Origin: CAZTTH01 sp964615975
GTDB taxonomy: Bacteria; Verrucomicrobiota; Lentisphaeria; JABSQK01; JAJFLO01
Assembly: GCA_964615975.1 (NCBI GenBank)
Contig: CAZTTH010000026.1
Span: forward strand, 1 to 50,169
Length of the DNA: 50,169 nucleotides
Direction of reading: 5' to 3'
Positions 36,039 through 44,730 of this stretch are shown in pieces. The notes beneath the pieces were generated by a model. It was not told where the DNA came from. It saw only the letters and a list, made by a program, of their open reading frames with translations, and ran no database searches. A program made the translations under genes and the position numbers. Within the stretch, counting starts at the first letter, position 1. The number at the start of each line of letters is the position of its first letter.

Positions 36039-37004
36039 TCAAGATGTTCCCGCTGCAAATTTGAAATGACCCTCGGCAACGATCTCATCGCCAACGTAAA
36101 TTTTCCCCATTCCCTTGCCGAAGCGATCGCGATTGGTTTTGATGTCTCCATCAATTAGAAGTCGATCGCCAGTGATTATCGGGCGATGGAATTGGGCATC
36201 GTCAATTCCCATAAAAAACACCAACTTTCCCTTGTTATTGGGGCGCAGGAGCATGATGACGCACCCCATTTGCGCGATCATCTCGATCAACAATGAGCAG
36301 GGGAGAAAACTAATTGTGCCATAGCGGTTTAATATATGAGTTTCATCCGCGGCAATGTTTTTGACTCCATAAACCCCCATGGCGTGATCGGTAACTGGAT
36401 CGGTGCGATAAAAAACCTCGTCGATCAATAAAAATGGATGGCGATGGGGAATGATTTCCTCAATATCATGCGCTGTTGCGCCGGCATGCGGTGGTTTGCA
36501 ACCCGTTACTGGCTCTCCCTCCCCTGCCTTCAGCCTCAACGCGTCCTCTGGATGGGCGAGAAAGCGGATGGTGAGTTTGGCTTCCGAAGCCAATTCCTCA
36601 TTGATATGAACAGCAGCATCCAGGTGGGCAACTTCTTGTTCCCAGTTAATCCTGGTGAGCTTGACCAACAGGCGATCGCCCGGATTGGCGGGTTTGCGGA
36701 ACTTGGCGCGCTGGATGCGACTGAGATATGGCAAACCGTTTAACCCCGGGCGCTGTCGCCGGCAACAAATTATTGCCAATTGGAACATGCTTTCGATTTG
36801 CAAAACTCCCGGCACCACGGGATGATCGGGAAAATGTCCTTTGAAATAGGGTTCGTTCTGACTTACTTCCTTAACCCCGATCAAGGGGATTTCCGGATTC
36901 TCCCCGGACTGCACCCTATCCAACATCAGGTAGGCCGGGTGAAAACCTAATATCCCGGTTATGGATTCACGATTTAGAATGGTGTCAGCGTTGTTCGACA
37001 TCAT
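36039..37004 (-). CDS. Tandem FabZ-like hot-dog dehydratase
   Basis: A 321-residue protein with two FabZ/FabA-like hot-dog domains. The first (about 20-170) has FHPAYLMLDRV, GHFPDHPVVPG with catalytic His57, and Glu71 in the central helix. The second (about 200-320) has IPHRHPFLLIDEV, but the GHFP-x-P-x-PG motif is replaced by an NRYGTISFLPCS segment that ends in SLLIEMIAQMG; the Glu is kept and the active-site His is gone. So domain 1 is the likely 3-hydroxyacyl-ACP dehydratase and domain 2 structural or altered. The ATG at 37004 has AGGAG five nt upstream, inside lpxC. In many bacteria fabZ is between the lpx genes, sometimes fused to lpxC; a two-domain version here is unusual. Confidence 0.85.
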   Translation of the reverse strand: MMSNNADTILNRESITGILGFHPAYLMLDRVQSGENPEIPLIGVKEVSQNEPYFKGHFPDHPVVPGVLQIESMFQLAIICCRRQRPGLNGLPYLSRIQRAKFRKPANPGDRLLVKLTRINWEQEVAHLDAAVHINEELASEAKLTIRFLAHPEDALRLKAGEGEPVTGCKPPHAGATAHDIEEIIPHRHPFLLIDEVFYRTDPVTDHAMGVYGVKNIAADETHILNRYGTISFLPCSLLIEMIAQMGCVIMLLRPNNKGKLVFFMGIDDAQFHRPIITGDRLLIDGDIKTNRDRFGKGMGKIYVGDEIVAEGHFKFAAGTS

Positions 37005-37845
37005 GTATCTCCTGCATGGCAATAATTTTTTGCGCCATCGCGACATTGGTTGGATGTCCCGGTTTGATCGCAATTATTTCTCCATTGATCCGGCGCCCCG
37101 TCAAACTCAGGTCGCCCACGATATCCAGCATTTTATGACGCACAAATTCATCGGGATAACGCAACCCCTCTTTACAGATAATGGCGCCATCCTTTACCAC
37201 TACCGCATTATCGAGACTGCCACCACGAATCAACCCCTTTTTCATCAACGGTTCAATTTCAGCATACAAACAGAAGGTGCGCGCTCTGCTCAACTCCTGG
37301 ACAAATGAATTCTGATCGATTGCCAAACTCAGGTACTGTGTATCCATGAGGCTGGCTCCATACTTTACCGTGCAGGTAATACGAAATCCGGATGCTGGCA
37401 AAGCGATTAACTTACTCTCTCCCTGAGCGATGTAAAATGGTTCAGTGACCGTGAAATATCTGGGGGCGGCAGCGAGTGATTGGGGGCCCGCCGCTAACAA
37501 CAGATCAATGTAAGGAGCGCTACTGCCATCCGCAATCGGCGGTTCAGGACCATCCATTTCGATCTCGACATTATCAATCCCACAGGCATAAAGGGCGGCC
37601 AACACATGTTCAACGGTATGTATTTGCGCATCACCATTGGCAATCGTGGTAGCCCGTTGCACATTCGTGACATTTGATGCCAATGCGGCTATCCGTGGTC
37701 GCTGCGGGAGATCAACACGAATCAACTTAATCCCGGAATCGACAGCTGCCGGCTTAAAGGTGATATGAGCCCGCACTCCGGTATGCAGGGTTATGCCGGA
37801 ATAACGACATTCTTTGGTTATCGTTTTTTGTGAATCCTTAACCAT
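36985..37845 (-). CDS. lpxC: UDP-3-O-acyl-N-acetylglucosamine deacetylase LpxC
   Basis: The committed, zinc-dependent step of lipid A biosynthesis. The 286 residues show the zinc ligands H80 (TVEHVLAAL), H237 and D241 (HKMLDIVGD), with the catalytic H264 in GHPTN. The DGPEPPIADGSSAPY segment carries further family residues. It is the first gene of the minus-strand lipid A run, and its last 20 nt overlap the double FabZ gene, so the two are coupled. Upstream is a 283-nt divergent region shared with the zinc-ribbon gene. Confidence 0.95.
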   Translation of the reverse strand: MVKDSQKTITKECRYSGITLHTGVRAHITFKPAAVDSGIKLIRVDLPQRPRIAALASNVTNVQRATTIANGDAQIHTVEHVLAALYACGIDNVEIEMDGPEPPIADGSSAPYIDLLLAAGPQSLAAAPRYFTVTEPFYIAQGESKLIALPASGFRITCTVKYGASLMDTQYLSLAIDQNSFVQELSRARTFCLYAEIEPLMKKGLIRGGSLDNAVVVKDGAIICKEGLRYPDEFVRHKMLDIVGDLSLTGRRINGEIIAIKPGHPTNVAMAQKIIAMQEIHDVEQR

Positions 37846-38128
37846 GAATCAAGGGGATATTCTTTAGATGATCCGGAAATCTGATCATCCGTCATCATTG
37901 TGAGTGTACGAACGCGATTGTCATTCATAACCTAAGGGTTGAACAGATTCCACAAATTCGATTATGACTTGACAATAAACAATAGTCATTATATTTACTA
38001 TAAACTGGTTCCTTGCCTTTAATAAGCCAGATATTTTATATCTCTTTCTATACCTATGTTATTTCGTTTGGTCTTCCCCGATACATTTTTACAACCGCAG
38101 ATATCAATTCCCCCATACACACCATCCT
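37846..38128. promoter_or_regulatory. Divergent promoter region between lpxC and the zinc-ribbon gene
   Basis: AT-rich stretch with a candidate plus-strand -35 TTGACA (37969-37974) and, after 15 nt, TATATT; the spacing is short, so this is tentative. The lpxC promoter on the minus strand was not pinned down. No gene or repeat was seen. Confidence 0.3.
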
Positions 38129-38524
38129 ATGAAGCGAACAGCTACAGAAAATAAGATAAAATTATTGTTTGAATTGCAGGAATACGATTTAGTTTTGACA
38201 GAAACGATGATTGTCCATGGAGATACCCTTGATCTTAAAATCATCATTGCTAAAGTTAAGGAACTGCGAAAGAATATCGATGACCTTACCCTTTCACGTT
38301 ATGACCGACTCTATAAACAAGGTCTGGCAATAGTTCACGAAAGAAATGGCATGTGCCTGGGATGCAATATGGTCATTGGCGCTGGAGATTTAAATCGCAT
38401 GAAAGGTCATAAAATTGACGAAATTTGCCCGCACTGTGGAAAATTTCTTCTCCTTGCTGAGGTATGGGAAGAAATCATTGCGGAACGATTAAATAAAACT
38501 CAATCCAAAAGTCGCAAATCATAA
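38129..38524 (+). CDS. C4-type zinc-ribbon protein, short form
   Basis: A 131-residue protein with a helical, probably coiled-coil first half and a zinc ribbon made by C76, C79, C100 and C103 (GMCLGCNM and ICPHCGK). It resembles the C-terminal end of the DUF164/YacL-like zinc ribbon family (C-x2-C-x20-C-x2-C), but the usual ~200-residue coiled-coil arm is largely missing. The family has been linked to nucleic acid binding, without a firm role. It is followed after 16 nt by the EIIA-like gene and then kdsA-kdsC, so all four may be transcribed together. Confidence 0.75.
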   Translation: MKRTATENKIKLLFELQEYDLVLTETMIVHGDTLDLKIIIAKVKELRKNIDDLTLSRYDRLYKQGLAIVHERNGMCLGCNMVIGAGDLNRMKGHKIDEICPHCGKFLLLAEVWEEIIAERLNKTQSKSRKS

Positions 38525-38540
38525 AACCAGCTTAAAAAAT

Positions 38541-39002
38541 ATGAATCTTCTACCATTCTTGAAAGCAAATCAGGTTATATTGGGGCTTGCAGGTAATAAC
38601 TTGAATGATATTATGAAGTCGTTGGTGCAGCCATTGGTAGTTAATGGGATTGTCACCGACGAGGCCGCGTTCATCGCGGATCTCCTGCAACGGGAACACC
38701 AAGTCACCACCGCGATGGAAGGCGGCATTGCATTCCCGCATGCACGCTCACATGGGGTCAAAAAACTGGGATTGGTGATCGGTATTACAGCGGATGAAGG
38801 GATAACCTACAATCCCCAAGGCAGTGACACAGTTCGTCTTTTCTTCTGTATCGCCATTCCCGCCACTACTCCCAATTCCCATATTCCCCTTCTTTCAATG
38901 CTCGCGCGTTTTTCCCGCGATCCCAAACGATTGGAGAAACTTTACAGTTACAAAACCCCGGCGGGAGTGGTGAATTTCATCGCCAGCTATAAAGAAAAAT
39001 AA
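38541..39002 (+). CDS. PTS EIIA-type phosphocarrier (PtsN-like)
   Basis: A 153-residue fructose/nitrogen-type EIIA domain (PTS_EIIA_2). The phosphorylatable His67 is in GIAFPHARSHGVKKL, and VRLFFCIAIPATTPNSHIPL is the conserved strand-turn. Without a transport EIIBC nearby, it is likelier a regulatory PtsN than a sugar transporter subunit. In proteobacteria ptsN lies close to kdsC, lptB and rpoN, so the presence of kdsA and kdsC just downstream fits that context. The gap to kdsA of about 180 nt contains nothing I can identify. Confidence 0.85.
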   Translation: MNLLPFLKANQVILGLAGNNLNDIMKSLVQPLVVNGIVTDEAAFIADLLQREHQVTTAMEGGIAFPHARSHGVKKLGLVIGITADEGITYNPQGSDTVRLFFCIAIPATTPNSHIPLLSMLARFSRDPKRLEKLYSYKTPAGVVNFIASYKEK

Positions 39003-39185
39003 CGGCAGCATAAGGCCATAGCAACGGGAATTTTGTACACCTTTTAATCATGAAAATGGCCTGTCACACATTCCCCGAGCGTACCTCACAACTCAAATTT
39101 TCCATGGCCGGCATTCATCACCACCTTGGGTAACGGGAAGGAATTCCGCAATATCACAATTCAAGTTCAAGGAAGATGTAAATTC

Positions 39186-40022
39186 ATGCCAACAGCTATC
39201 GCAATTAATCCCAGTTTGCAAATGGGCGACTCCCATCCATTGGTGCTGATTTCAGGACCATGTGTCATCGAAAGCGAGGAACTTTGCCTGGAGATAGCTG
39301 CCGGGGTGAAAGCCATGTGCAGCCGGTTGGGAATCTCCTATGTCTTCAAGGCATCATTTGATAAAGCCAATCGCACCAGCGCATCATCCTTCCGCGGCCC
39401 GGGATTAATCACCGGTTTGGCGATCCTCAATCGCGTTAAAACTTCCTTGAATCTTCCAATTCTTACCGATATACACGAGATCAGCCAGGTTGGAGCCGCG
39501 GCAGAAGTCGTTGATATCCTGCAAATTCCAGCATTCCTCTGCCGGCAAACCGATCTGATTGTGGCCGCGGCTAAAACCGGCCGGACCATCAATATCAAAA
39601 AAGGCCAGTTCATGGCGCCGCAGGATATGAAGATGGCGGTGGACAAGGTCAAACAAACCGGAAACCATAATGTCTTCCTCACGGAAAGAGGTTTTTCTTT
39701 TGGTTATAACAATCTCATTGTCGACATGCGTTCCCTGGCGATTATGCGCGGGTTGGGAGTACCAGTAGTCTTTGATGGCACACACTCGGTACAATTGCCG
39801 GGCGGCATGGGCGCATCCAGCGGCGGTCAGCGAGAATTCGTTCCGCCCCTGGTCCGGGCGGCGGCGGCGGTCGGCATCGACGGCTTGTTTCTCGAAACCC
39901 ATCCCGATCCCAGCCTGGCGAAGTCGGACGGTCCTAATTCCATTCCCCTCGATCAACTCGAATCCATCCTGCGTCAAGGAGTAAAAATTCATGAACTGGT
40001 TCGCCAAAGCACCCGGAATTAA
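39186..40022 (+). CDS. kdsA: 3-deoxy-8-phosphooctulonate synthase KdsA
   Basis: Condenses arabinose 5-phosphate with PEP to Kdo 8-phosphate for LPS. The 278 residues have LISGPCVIES, FKASFDKANRTSASSFRGPG, PILTDIHE, FLCRQTDLIVAA, NIKKGQFMAPQDM, LTERGFSFGYNNLIVDMRSL and FDGTHSVQLPGG. The CVIES cysteine and the ETHPDP loop suggest the metal-dependent type, as far as can be judged. ATG at 39186 is preceded by GGAAGA. Its 3' end overlaps kdsC by 32 nt. Confidence 0.95.
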   Translation: MPTAIAINPSLQMGDSHPLVLISGPCVIESEELCLEIAAGVKAMCSRLGISYVFKASFDKANRTSASSFRGPGLITGLAILNRVKTSLNLPILTDIHEISQVGAAAEVVDILQIPAFLCRQTDLIVAAAKTGRTINIKKGQFMAPQDMKMAVDKVKQTGNHNVFLTERGFSFGYNNLIVDMRSLAIMRGLGVPVVFDGTHSVQLPGGMGASSGGQREFVPPLVRAAAAVGIDGLFLETHPDPSLAKSDGPNSIPLDQLESILRQGVKIHELVRQSTRN

Positions 40023-40503
40023 AGCCATTGTCCTTGATATTGACGGTGTCCTGACCGACGGCGCCATCGGTTATGACGGCAATACCATTATCAAATATTT
40101 CAATATCAAGGACGGTCATGCCATTCATCTGGCGCTCAAACTGGGCTATATCGTCGGCTTCCTCTCCGGTCGTGACGATCCCCCCAATCGCCAGCGGGCC
40201 AATGATTTACAGGTCTCCTTTTATTATGGCGGCGAATCCGACAAAGGTGACGCGTTCGATCGTTTGTTAAACGAATTCAAGCTCAAGGAAGAACATTGCC
40301 TCTACATTGGCGATGACATTATTGATATCCCTATTCTGCGCCGCTGCGGCCTCGCGGTTTGTGTCGCTGATGCCGCGGACGAAGTCAAACACCATGTCGA
40401 TTGGGTAACGGACAAGGCCGGCGGAAAAGGCGCGGTTCGCGAAGTTATCATTGGCTTGTTAAAGGAACATGACCGCTGGCAGGAAGTGCTGAACCGCTAT
40501 TAA
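39991..40503 (+). CDS. kdsC: 3-deoxy-D-manno-octulosonate 8-phosphate phosphatase KdsC
   Basis: HAD-family phosphatase removing the phosphate from Kdo 8-phosphate. The nucleophile and acid Asp16 and Asp18 are in VLDIDGVLTDG; FLSGRDD and GDDIIDIPIL are motifs II and IV. The C-terminal GGKGAVREVI is typical of KdsC, which is a tetramer lacking a cap domain, as the 170-residue length implies. The start overlaps kdsA. Downstream is a short convergent gap with only a weak AT-rich inverted repeat. Confidence 0.93.
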   Translation: MNWFAKAPGIKAIVLDIDGVLTDGAIGYDGNTIIKYFNIKDGHAIHLALKLGYIVGFLSGRDDPPNRQRANDLQVSFYYGGESDKGDAFDRLLNEFKLKEEHCLYIGDDIIDIPILRRCGLAVCVADAADEVKHHVDWVTDKAGGKGAVREVIIGLLKEHDRWQEVLNRY

Positions 40504-40568
40504 ACCAACTATCATCGATTTTTCGCATCATTACTCGTTATAAATCAAAAATCATGGGAAGTTGAACA

Positions 40569-41099
40569 TTACTTCTTGATCACATAATCGCGGATCGCCT
40601 GCCATTCTCCAAGGAAAGTTTTCGCAATTTCCGAATTGGTGATTTTTACCAGGTTTTCCCAATTTGCGGTGCTGGCGGCGTTGGTGTAATTAAAGCTGCC
40701 GGTCAACACCTGAGTTCGGTCGATAACCACAAACTTGTGGTGCATATGGCGATCATTCGGCATGCGGATCAGATCGACAATAATTCCTGCCCTTCTCAAT
40801 TTCTTTATTAGTGGCTTGCACCATTCCGAATTCCCCTGCTCTTCATCCATTTTTATCTTTACTGCGACGCCTTGCTTATGCTTCGTTATCAAAGGGTCGA
40901 CAATCTCGTCACGGGTCATCGAGTAAATGGCAATGACAATCTCTTTTTTTGCCGCTTTTATACTGTCAATCAGCAGGGTTTCGCAATCATGACGAAAGGC
41001 GGTTTGTACTTGTGCCGGTGTCTCCAGGGCATCAACAACACAGGGGAATCCCGCTGTGATCAACCCGATACCCAGTAAAATGAAGTTCTTAATTTCCAT
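40569..41099 (-). CDS. Secreted phospholipase D-family endonuclease (Nuc type)
   Basis: A 176-residue single-HKD protein like the plasmid endonuclease Nuc. H120-x-K122-x4-D127 and then TGSFNYTNAAS...NWENLV are diagnostic. The start ATG at 41099 gives a Sec signal peptide (IKNFILLGIGLITAGF) with cleavage near ALET; the longer start at 41138 would place the signal internally. A single motif implies a dimeric active site. It is likely periplasmic or exported and may degrade DNA for uptake. It has no coupled neighbours. Confidence 0.85.
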   Translation of the reverse strand: MEIKNFILLGIGLITAGFPCVVDALETPAQVQTAFRHDCETLLIDSIKAAKKEIVIAIYSMTRDEIVDPLITKHKQGVAVKIKMDEEQGNSEWCKPLIKKLRRAGIIVDLIRMPNDRHMHHKFVVIDRTQVLTGSFNYTNAASTANWENLVKITNSEIAKTFLGEWQAIRDYVIKK

Positions 41100-41244
41100 T
41101 GGGATTGCAGTTAAATAATCCTGGTAATAATGAGCCAATTGGTTTCGCAGGATAGTCGCGATAAACTATATCTGGTCTTCCAACATCTCTCTTGTTTTTA
41201 ATTCACTACTTCAATTGATGATATGATATACTGTTAACCTCACC

Positions 41245-42258
41245 ATGAACATCAGCAATTACAGCGATGACATTCTCAGACATTCTCCAAGGGGTCATAC
41301 CGCTGACAGAACCATCGGACAGTCGCGGGAAATGAGACCGCTCATCGGGGCGCGATTCGGTCATGGTCCGATTAGCATCAGCCTGTTAGCCGGCTGTCAT
41401 GCGGATGAACCGGTTGGACCACGATTATTGCGCACTTTTATTAACTTTCTCGAGCATCTTAAAGAGGACCATCACCTGTTATCAGATTATTCCTGGTGGA
41501 TTGTTCCGCATGCCAATCCCGATGGTGAAGTAAAAAACCGGTCCTGGCATGGCGATGATGATGAAACCTATGATTGTCAGCGTTATCTGGTACATGTGAT
41601 TCGCGAACTTCCAGGAGACGATATCGAGTTTGGCTTTCCAAGGAACCAGAATGATAACCAGGCGCGGCCCGAAAACCGGGCGATATTTGATTGGTGGCAA
41701 ACCGCAGATTCCCCCTTCGCGCTCCATGTCTCCCTGCATGGTTTGGCGGTCGGCGCCGGACCATGGTTTCTGGTGGAGAAAGAGTGGTGGCCTCGGTGCG
41801 CCGGGTTAAGACAACGTTGTATCGCGAAGGTGAAGGAAATGGGGTATGCTCTCCATGATGTCGATCGCCAGGGGGAAAAGGGCTTTTTCAGGCTGGCGGA
41901 AGGCTTTTGTTCACGGCCTGATTCAAATGCCATGCGCGCCCATTTTATTGCCTTGGGCGACCCTGAAACCGCATCCCGATTTCGACCAAGCTCGATGGAA
42001 ACCATGCGGTCGTTCGGCGGCGATCCTCTTACCCTGGTGAGCGAAATGCCCCTATTCATAGTCCCGCGCGGATCGTATGATCTGAGTCAACACCAGGATT
42101 GGAAAGAGAGGATACATCAATGGCGCAATCACCCAACCGACAAGATTCCGCAATGGGCCCAGTCAATGCCGCTTCAACCCATGCCGATTCGCGATCAAAT
42201 GATTCTGCAATGGACGCTTATCGCGGCGGGGATCGAAGCGGTTGAGAATTCCATGTGA
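41245..42258 (+). CDS. M14-family zinc carboxypeptidase
   Basis: A 337-residue protein of the M14/succinylglutamate desuccinylase-like group. The zinc ligands are H52 and E55 (AGCHADEP), with a later His in HVSLHG; the general base Glu is likely in LVSEMP. VPHANPDGEV is the second strand motif. No signal peptide is visible, so it acts in the cytoplasm. Some members cleave peptidoglycan stem peptides or other amide-linked substrates; the substrate is not clear from the sequence. Confidence 0.8.
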   Translation: MNISNYSDDILRHSPRGHTADRTIGQSREMRPLIGARFGHGPISISLLAGCHADEPVGPRLLRTFINFLEHLKEDHHLLSDYSWWIVPHANPDGEVKNRSWHGDDDETYDCQRYLVHVIRELPGDDIEFGFPRNQNDNQARPENRAIFDWWQTADSPFALHVSLHGLAVGAGPWFLVEKEWWPRCAGLRQRCIAKVKEMGYALHDVDRQGEKGFFRLAEGFCSRPDSNAMRAHFIALGDPETASRFRPSSMETMRSFGGDPLTLVSEMPLFIVPRGSYDLSQHQDWKERIHQWRNHPTDKIPQWAQSMPLQPMPIRDQMILQWTLIAAGIEAVENSM

Positions 42259-42417
42259 TTAAAATACAAGGGGGTCGTAATCCTATTGCAGCCTCCTGTC
42301 CACCAATATAAAGTCAAAATAAAATCAAATGAGGATGAGCGAAATGAGTGACGTCATTTATATTTGACAGGATTGAATTTATGTATAACGTCAATCCAAC
42401 AAATAAAAAGAAACCAT

Positions 42418-43758
42418 ATGAAAATCCAAGCCACGAAGAATTATAATGTTCATATCCCGGCCGCTGGTATCGCAACCGTCATATTATCTGATGAGAATTT
42501 CCTGAACCTGAATTTCAGCCGACTATCAATGAAGCTGGCAATACTGATGTGTTTCGCTTTACTCGCTAGTCCATGCGGGTTTGCTACTCATACCGGTCCC
42601 TATCCTTCTCCCGCATCCCATGTCTGGCCAATTTCCGGGACGACTACGCCCGATTTTCCCATTTCATCCACCTTCGGGCCACGTCTCAAAGCGTCGGAGA
42701 GCTTTCGCTATGACTGGCATCGCGGAGTTGATATTCCCGCTCCGTGTAATACCCCGATGAGAGCGATTGCCGATGGGGTGGTGCGCATGGCCGGTGACTA
42801 TGCGTCGTTTTCCGATCGCGTGATCCAAATCTGCCACCCCAAACCGGGGGCGCCCGCCAACGTGTGTGGCGTCGATGCCAACAATGACAATCTTATGGAT
42901 GACATCAATCCAATAAATGGCATAGTTGACAATTCAAATTCACCACAAGCCTATTATGCCACCTATCTGCATGTGGCATCAGTTAATGTCGTTGTTGGCC
43001 AACAAGTGTTAAAAGGGGAGATCATCGGCTTTTCCGGTGAAAGCGATATCGGTTCTACCGGCATATGCCATCCCGACAATCAGCCTGATCCGGCCGGATT
43101 CGATCATTTGCACTTCGAGATTCGCGATGGCGGGATTACCCAGCGATTCAATGTCCATCCCCTTCTGGTTCTCCCATATAACGACACGACTGCGCCGCAG
43201 GTCACCCTCGACTCTGTCGACCTCACCAATTCCCTGCTTCCGATTGTCCATCTCACGGCGACCACAGCGACCAATGAAATCGACCTCAATCAAGTCACCG
43301 TGATACTCTATGATAATTCGGGCGGCAGTTTGGTTGAGATTGATCGTCATGTCTTCGATATCATGGAATGGACCTATAAATACAGCGGCACGAACAGCAG
43401 CAGTGATATCACCATCCTCGACACCACACCCGACTACGATGGCATATACGACGACGCGCCCACCTTCGGCGCCGACAGCGGGGTGATTTCAGCGCCGGCA
43501 CAATTTAATGGATCCAGTCCGCAATACGCTCTGACCCTGACCTTTAATCAATTGACCGGGCTGCCGAATCCGAACCATCTTTATATCGTTGCCAGAGCTA
43601 CTGATGTGCGCGGCAATTTCTCCGAGGATACATATGGATCACCTGCTATCGCTACTGTGCCGATTGTCAATGAATATGGAACGATTGGCCTGATTCTGAT
43701 TCTTGGACTGGCCGCCTTTTTCCGACTGCGCCGCAATCAGACAACTGCTGCGGCTTGA
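42418..43758 (+). CDS. Secreted M23 (LytM-like) metallopeptidase with IPTL/PEP-CTERM-like tail
   Basis: A secreted zinc endopeptidase of the M23 family. The zinc ligands are H101 and D105 (HRGVDIPAP) and H230-x-H232 (DHLHFEIRDG). A Sec signal peptide begins at the in-frame ATG at 42529 (KLAILMCFALLASPCGF), so that start is functionally attractive; 42418 is the longest ATG start. The catalytic domain is followed by a ~190-residue beta-rich region (calcium or sandwich-like) and a C-terminal tail VPIVNEYGTIG, a hydrophobic helix (LILILGLAAFF) and RLRR. This resembles an IPTL-type exosortase sorting signal. The 3' half is duplicated downstream. Confidence 0.85.
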   Translation: MKIQATKNYNVHIPAAGIATVILSDENFLNLNFSRLSMKLAILMCFALLASPCGFATHTGPYPSPASHVWPISGTTTPDFPISSTFGPRLKASESFRYDWHRGVDIPAPCNTPMRAIADGVVRMAGDYASFSDRVIQICHPKPGAPANVCGVDANNDNLMDDINPINGIVDNSNSPQAYYATYLHVASVNVVVGQQVLKGEIIGFSGESDIGSTGICHPDNQPDPAGFDHLHFEIRDGGITQRFNVHPLLVLPYNDTTAPQVTLDSVDLTNSLLPIVHLTATTATNEIDLNQVTVILYDNSGGSLVEIDRHVFDIMEWTYKYSGTNSSSDITILDTTPDYDGIYDDAPTFGADSGVISAPAQFNGSSPQYALTLTFNQLTGLPNPNHLYIVARATDVRGNFSEDTYGSPAIATVPIVNEYGTIGLILILGLAAFFRLRRNQTTAAA

Positions 43759-44010
43759 GGTTCAACCAAGAGTTATGGCATAAAGATCATAACTCCTCCA
43801 TCACGGAAAAATAACTGTGGTCGAGTTATTGCGGTTATTGGGTACAACAACAATCAATATGCAGTTTTTGCGACTGAAGTTATAACACCCTTCCGATAAG
43901 CACGGTGAAAAATGACAGCATAATTCTAACCTCCAGCAAGACCTTAACGAATCGAATATCCCGGCGCTGTTTATCATGTGGTCATTCACGGCAACCACCG
44001 TCAAATCGTT
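43152..44010. repeat. Large direct repeat, copy 1
   Basis: From TGTCCAT at 43152 the sequence matches the copy starting at 44731 with a constant offset of 1579 nt. Identity is near perfect to about 43984, then falls to partial similarity in the RAYT-derived part. It contains the 3' half of the M23 gene and a downstream noncoding stretch. I saw only a few substitutions, for example at positions corresponding to 43159 and 43904. Confidence 0.8.
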
Positions 44011-44013
44011 TAA
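43948..44013 (+). pseudogene. RAYT (Y1_Tnp) transposase N-terminal fragment, copy 1
   Basis: In frame from 43948 the DNA encodes RIEYPGAVYHVVIHGNHRQ and then a stop at 44011. This is the start of REP-associated tyrosine transposases (usual form R-EYPGAVYHV-NRGN-R). All catalytic parts (HUH, Tyr) are missing. The sequence AACCTCGGGGTCACACCT follows, as after the copy near 50 kb. The rest of 43759-44236 shows no other gene. Confidence 0.65.
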
Positions 44014-44236
44014 AACCTCGGGGTCACACCTCCAGTAGTTTTTTGGATTGCGGGACGAATTTGCCGGTCACCCGGGAACGATGGTAAGGCATAATGAAAT
44101 TTTCTGAATATCTTATTGTAAGCATGTTATTATTCCATATGATTAAGAAATCAATTCGTATTAAGTCAAATTATTATCACGATTTTTTTCTGGATAGTAA
44201 CAAGTTCAAGCAGTAATAATTAACGAGCAAGCATCG

Positions 44237-44425
44237 ATGAACGTTCGAGAAGTTCTTGACCGTCTGCATGCCGAAGGCTGGGTATTAACCCGCCAGAAAG
44301 GTAGCCACCGTCAATTTATGCATCCGGCCAAACGTGGGGCTCGAGTGACCGTATCGGGTAATACTGGTCTGGATATTCCGCCGGGAACATTAAATAGTAT
44401 TTACAAACAAGCAGGATGGAAATAA
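44237..44425 (+). CDS. hicA: HicA family toxin
   Basis: A 62-residue HicA (YcfA) mRNA interferase. NVREVLDRLHAEGWVLTRQ and KGSHRQF with catalytic His24, then a VTVSGN strand and PPGTLNSIYKQAGW, match the dsRBD-like family. It cleaves translated mRNA and is neutralised by HicB. hicB starts 4 nt after its stop. The pair lies between the two arms of an ~850-bp direct repeat. Confidence 0.9.
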   Translation: MNVREVLDRLHAEGWVLTRQKGSHRQFMHPAKRGARVTVSGNTGLDIPPGTLNSIYKQAGWK

Positions 44426-44429
44426 ATCT

Positions 44430-44639
44430 ATGAAGTATGCTATTATTATCGAAAGAAGCGAGTCAGGTTACGGTGCCTACGTACCGGATTTACCTGGCTG
44501 TATTGCGGTCGGTAGCACGGTCAAGGAGACAGAGTCTTTGATCAAGGAAGCGGTAGAATTTCATTTAGAAGGCTTACGGTCTGATGGGGAGCCTATCCCA
44601 GAGCCGACTGCACTGGCAGAGTATATTGAGATCGTGTAG
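44430..44639 (+). CDS. hicB: HicB family antitoxin
   Basis: A 69-residue HicB partner. IIIERSESGYGAYVPDLPGC, then AVGSTVKETESLIKEAVEFH and PTALAEYIEIV match the RNase H-like antitoxin fold. The C-terminal DNA-binding domain of longer HicB proteins is missing, as in the short forms. It follows hicA closely in the usual hicAB order. Confidence 0.9.
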   Translation: MKYAIIIERSESGYGAYVPDLPGCIAVGSTVKETESLIKEAVEFHLEGLRSDGEPIPEPTALAEYIEIV

Positions 44640-44661
44640 ATCATTTTGCCCGCAACCCCCA

Positions 44662-44721
44662 GGATCACACCTACCATTTGCATTTTACAATCTCTTTATT
44701 GAAAATAGTAGGTGTAATACC
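44662..44721. repeat. Imperfect inverted repeat of the REP-like family after hicB
   Basis: ACACCTAC (44667-44674) and GTAGGTGT (44708-44715) are perfect, within longer imperfect arms GGATCACACCTACCATTT and its counterpart ending GGTGTAATACC. Its left arm resembles the motifs at 9784, 44019 and 50059. It lies at the left edge of the second copy of the large direct repeat. Confidence 0.55.
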
Positions 44722-44730
44722 CATTGCACA

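Noticed and set aside
39405..40067. Antisense open frame of 220 codons across kdsA and kdsC
   Set aside because: The opposite strand encodes two unmistakable enzymes with all motifs.
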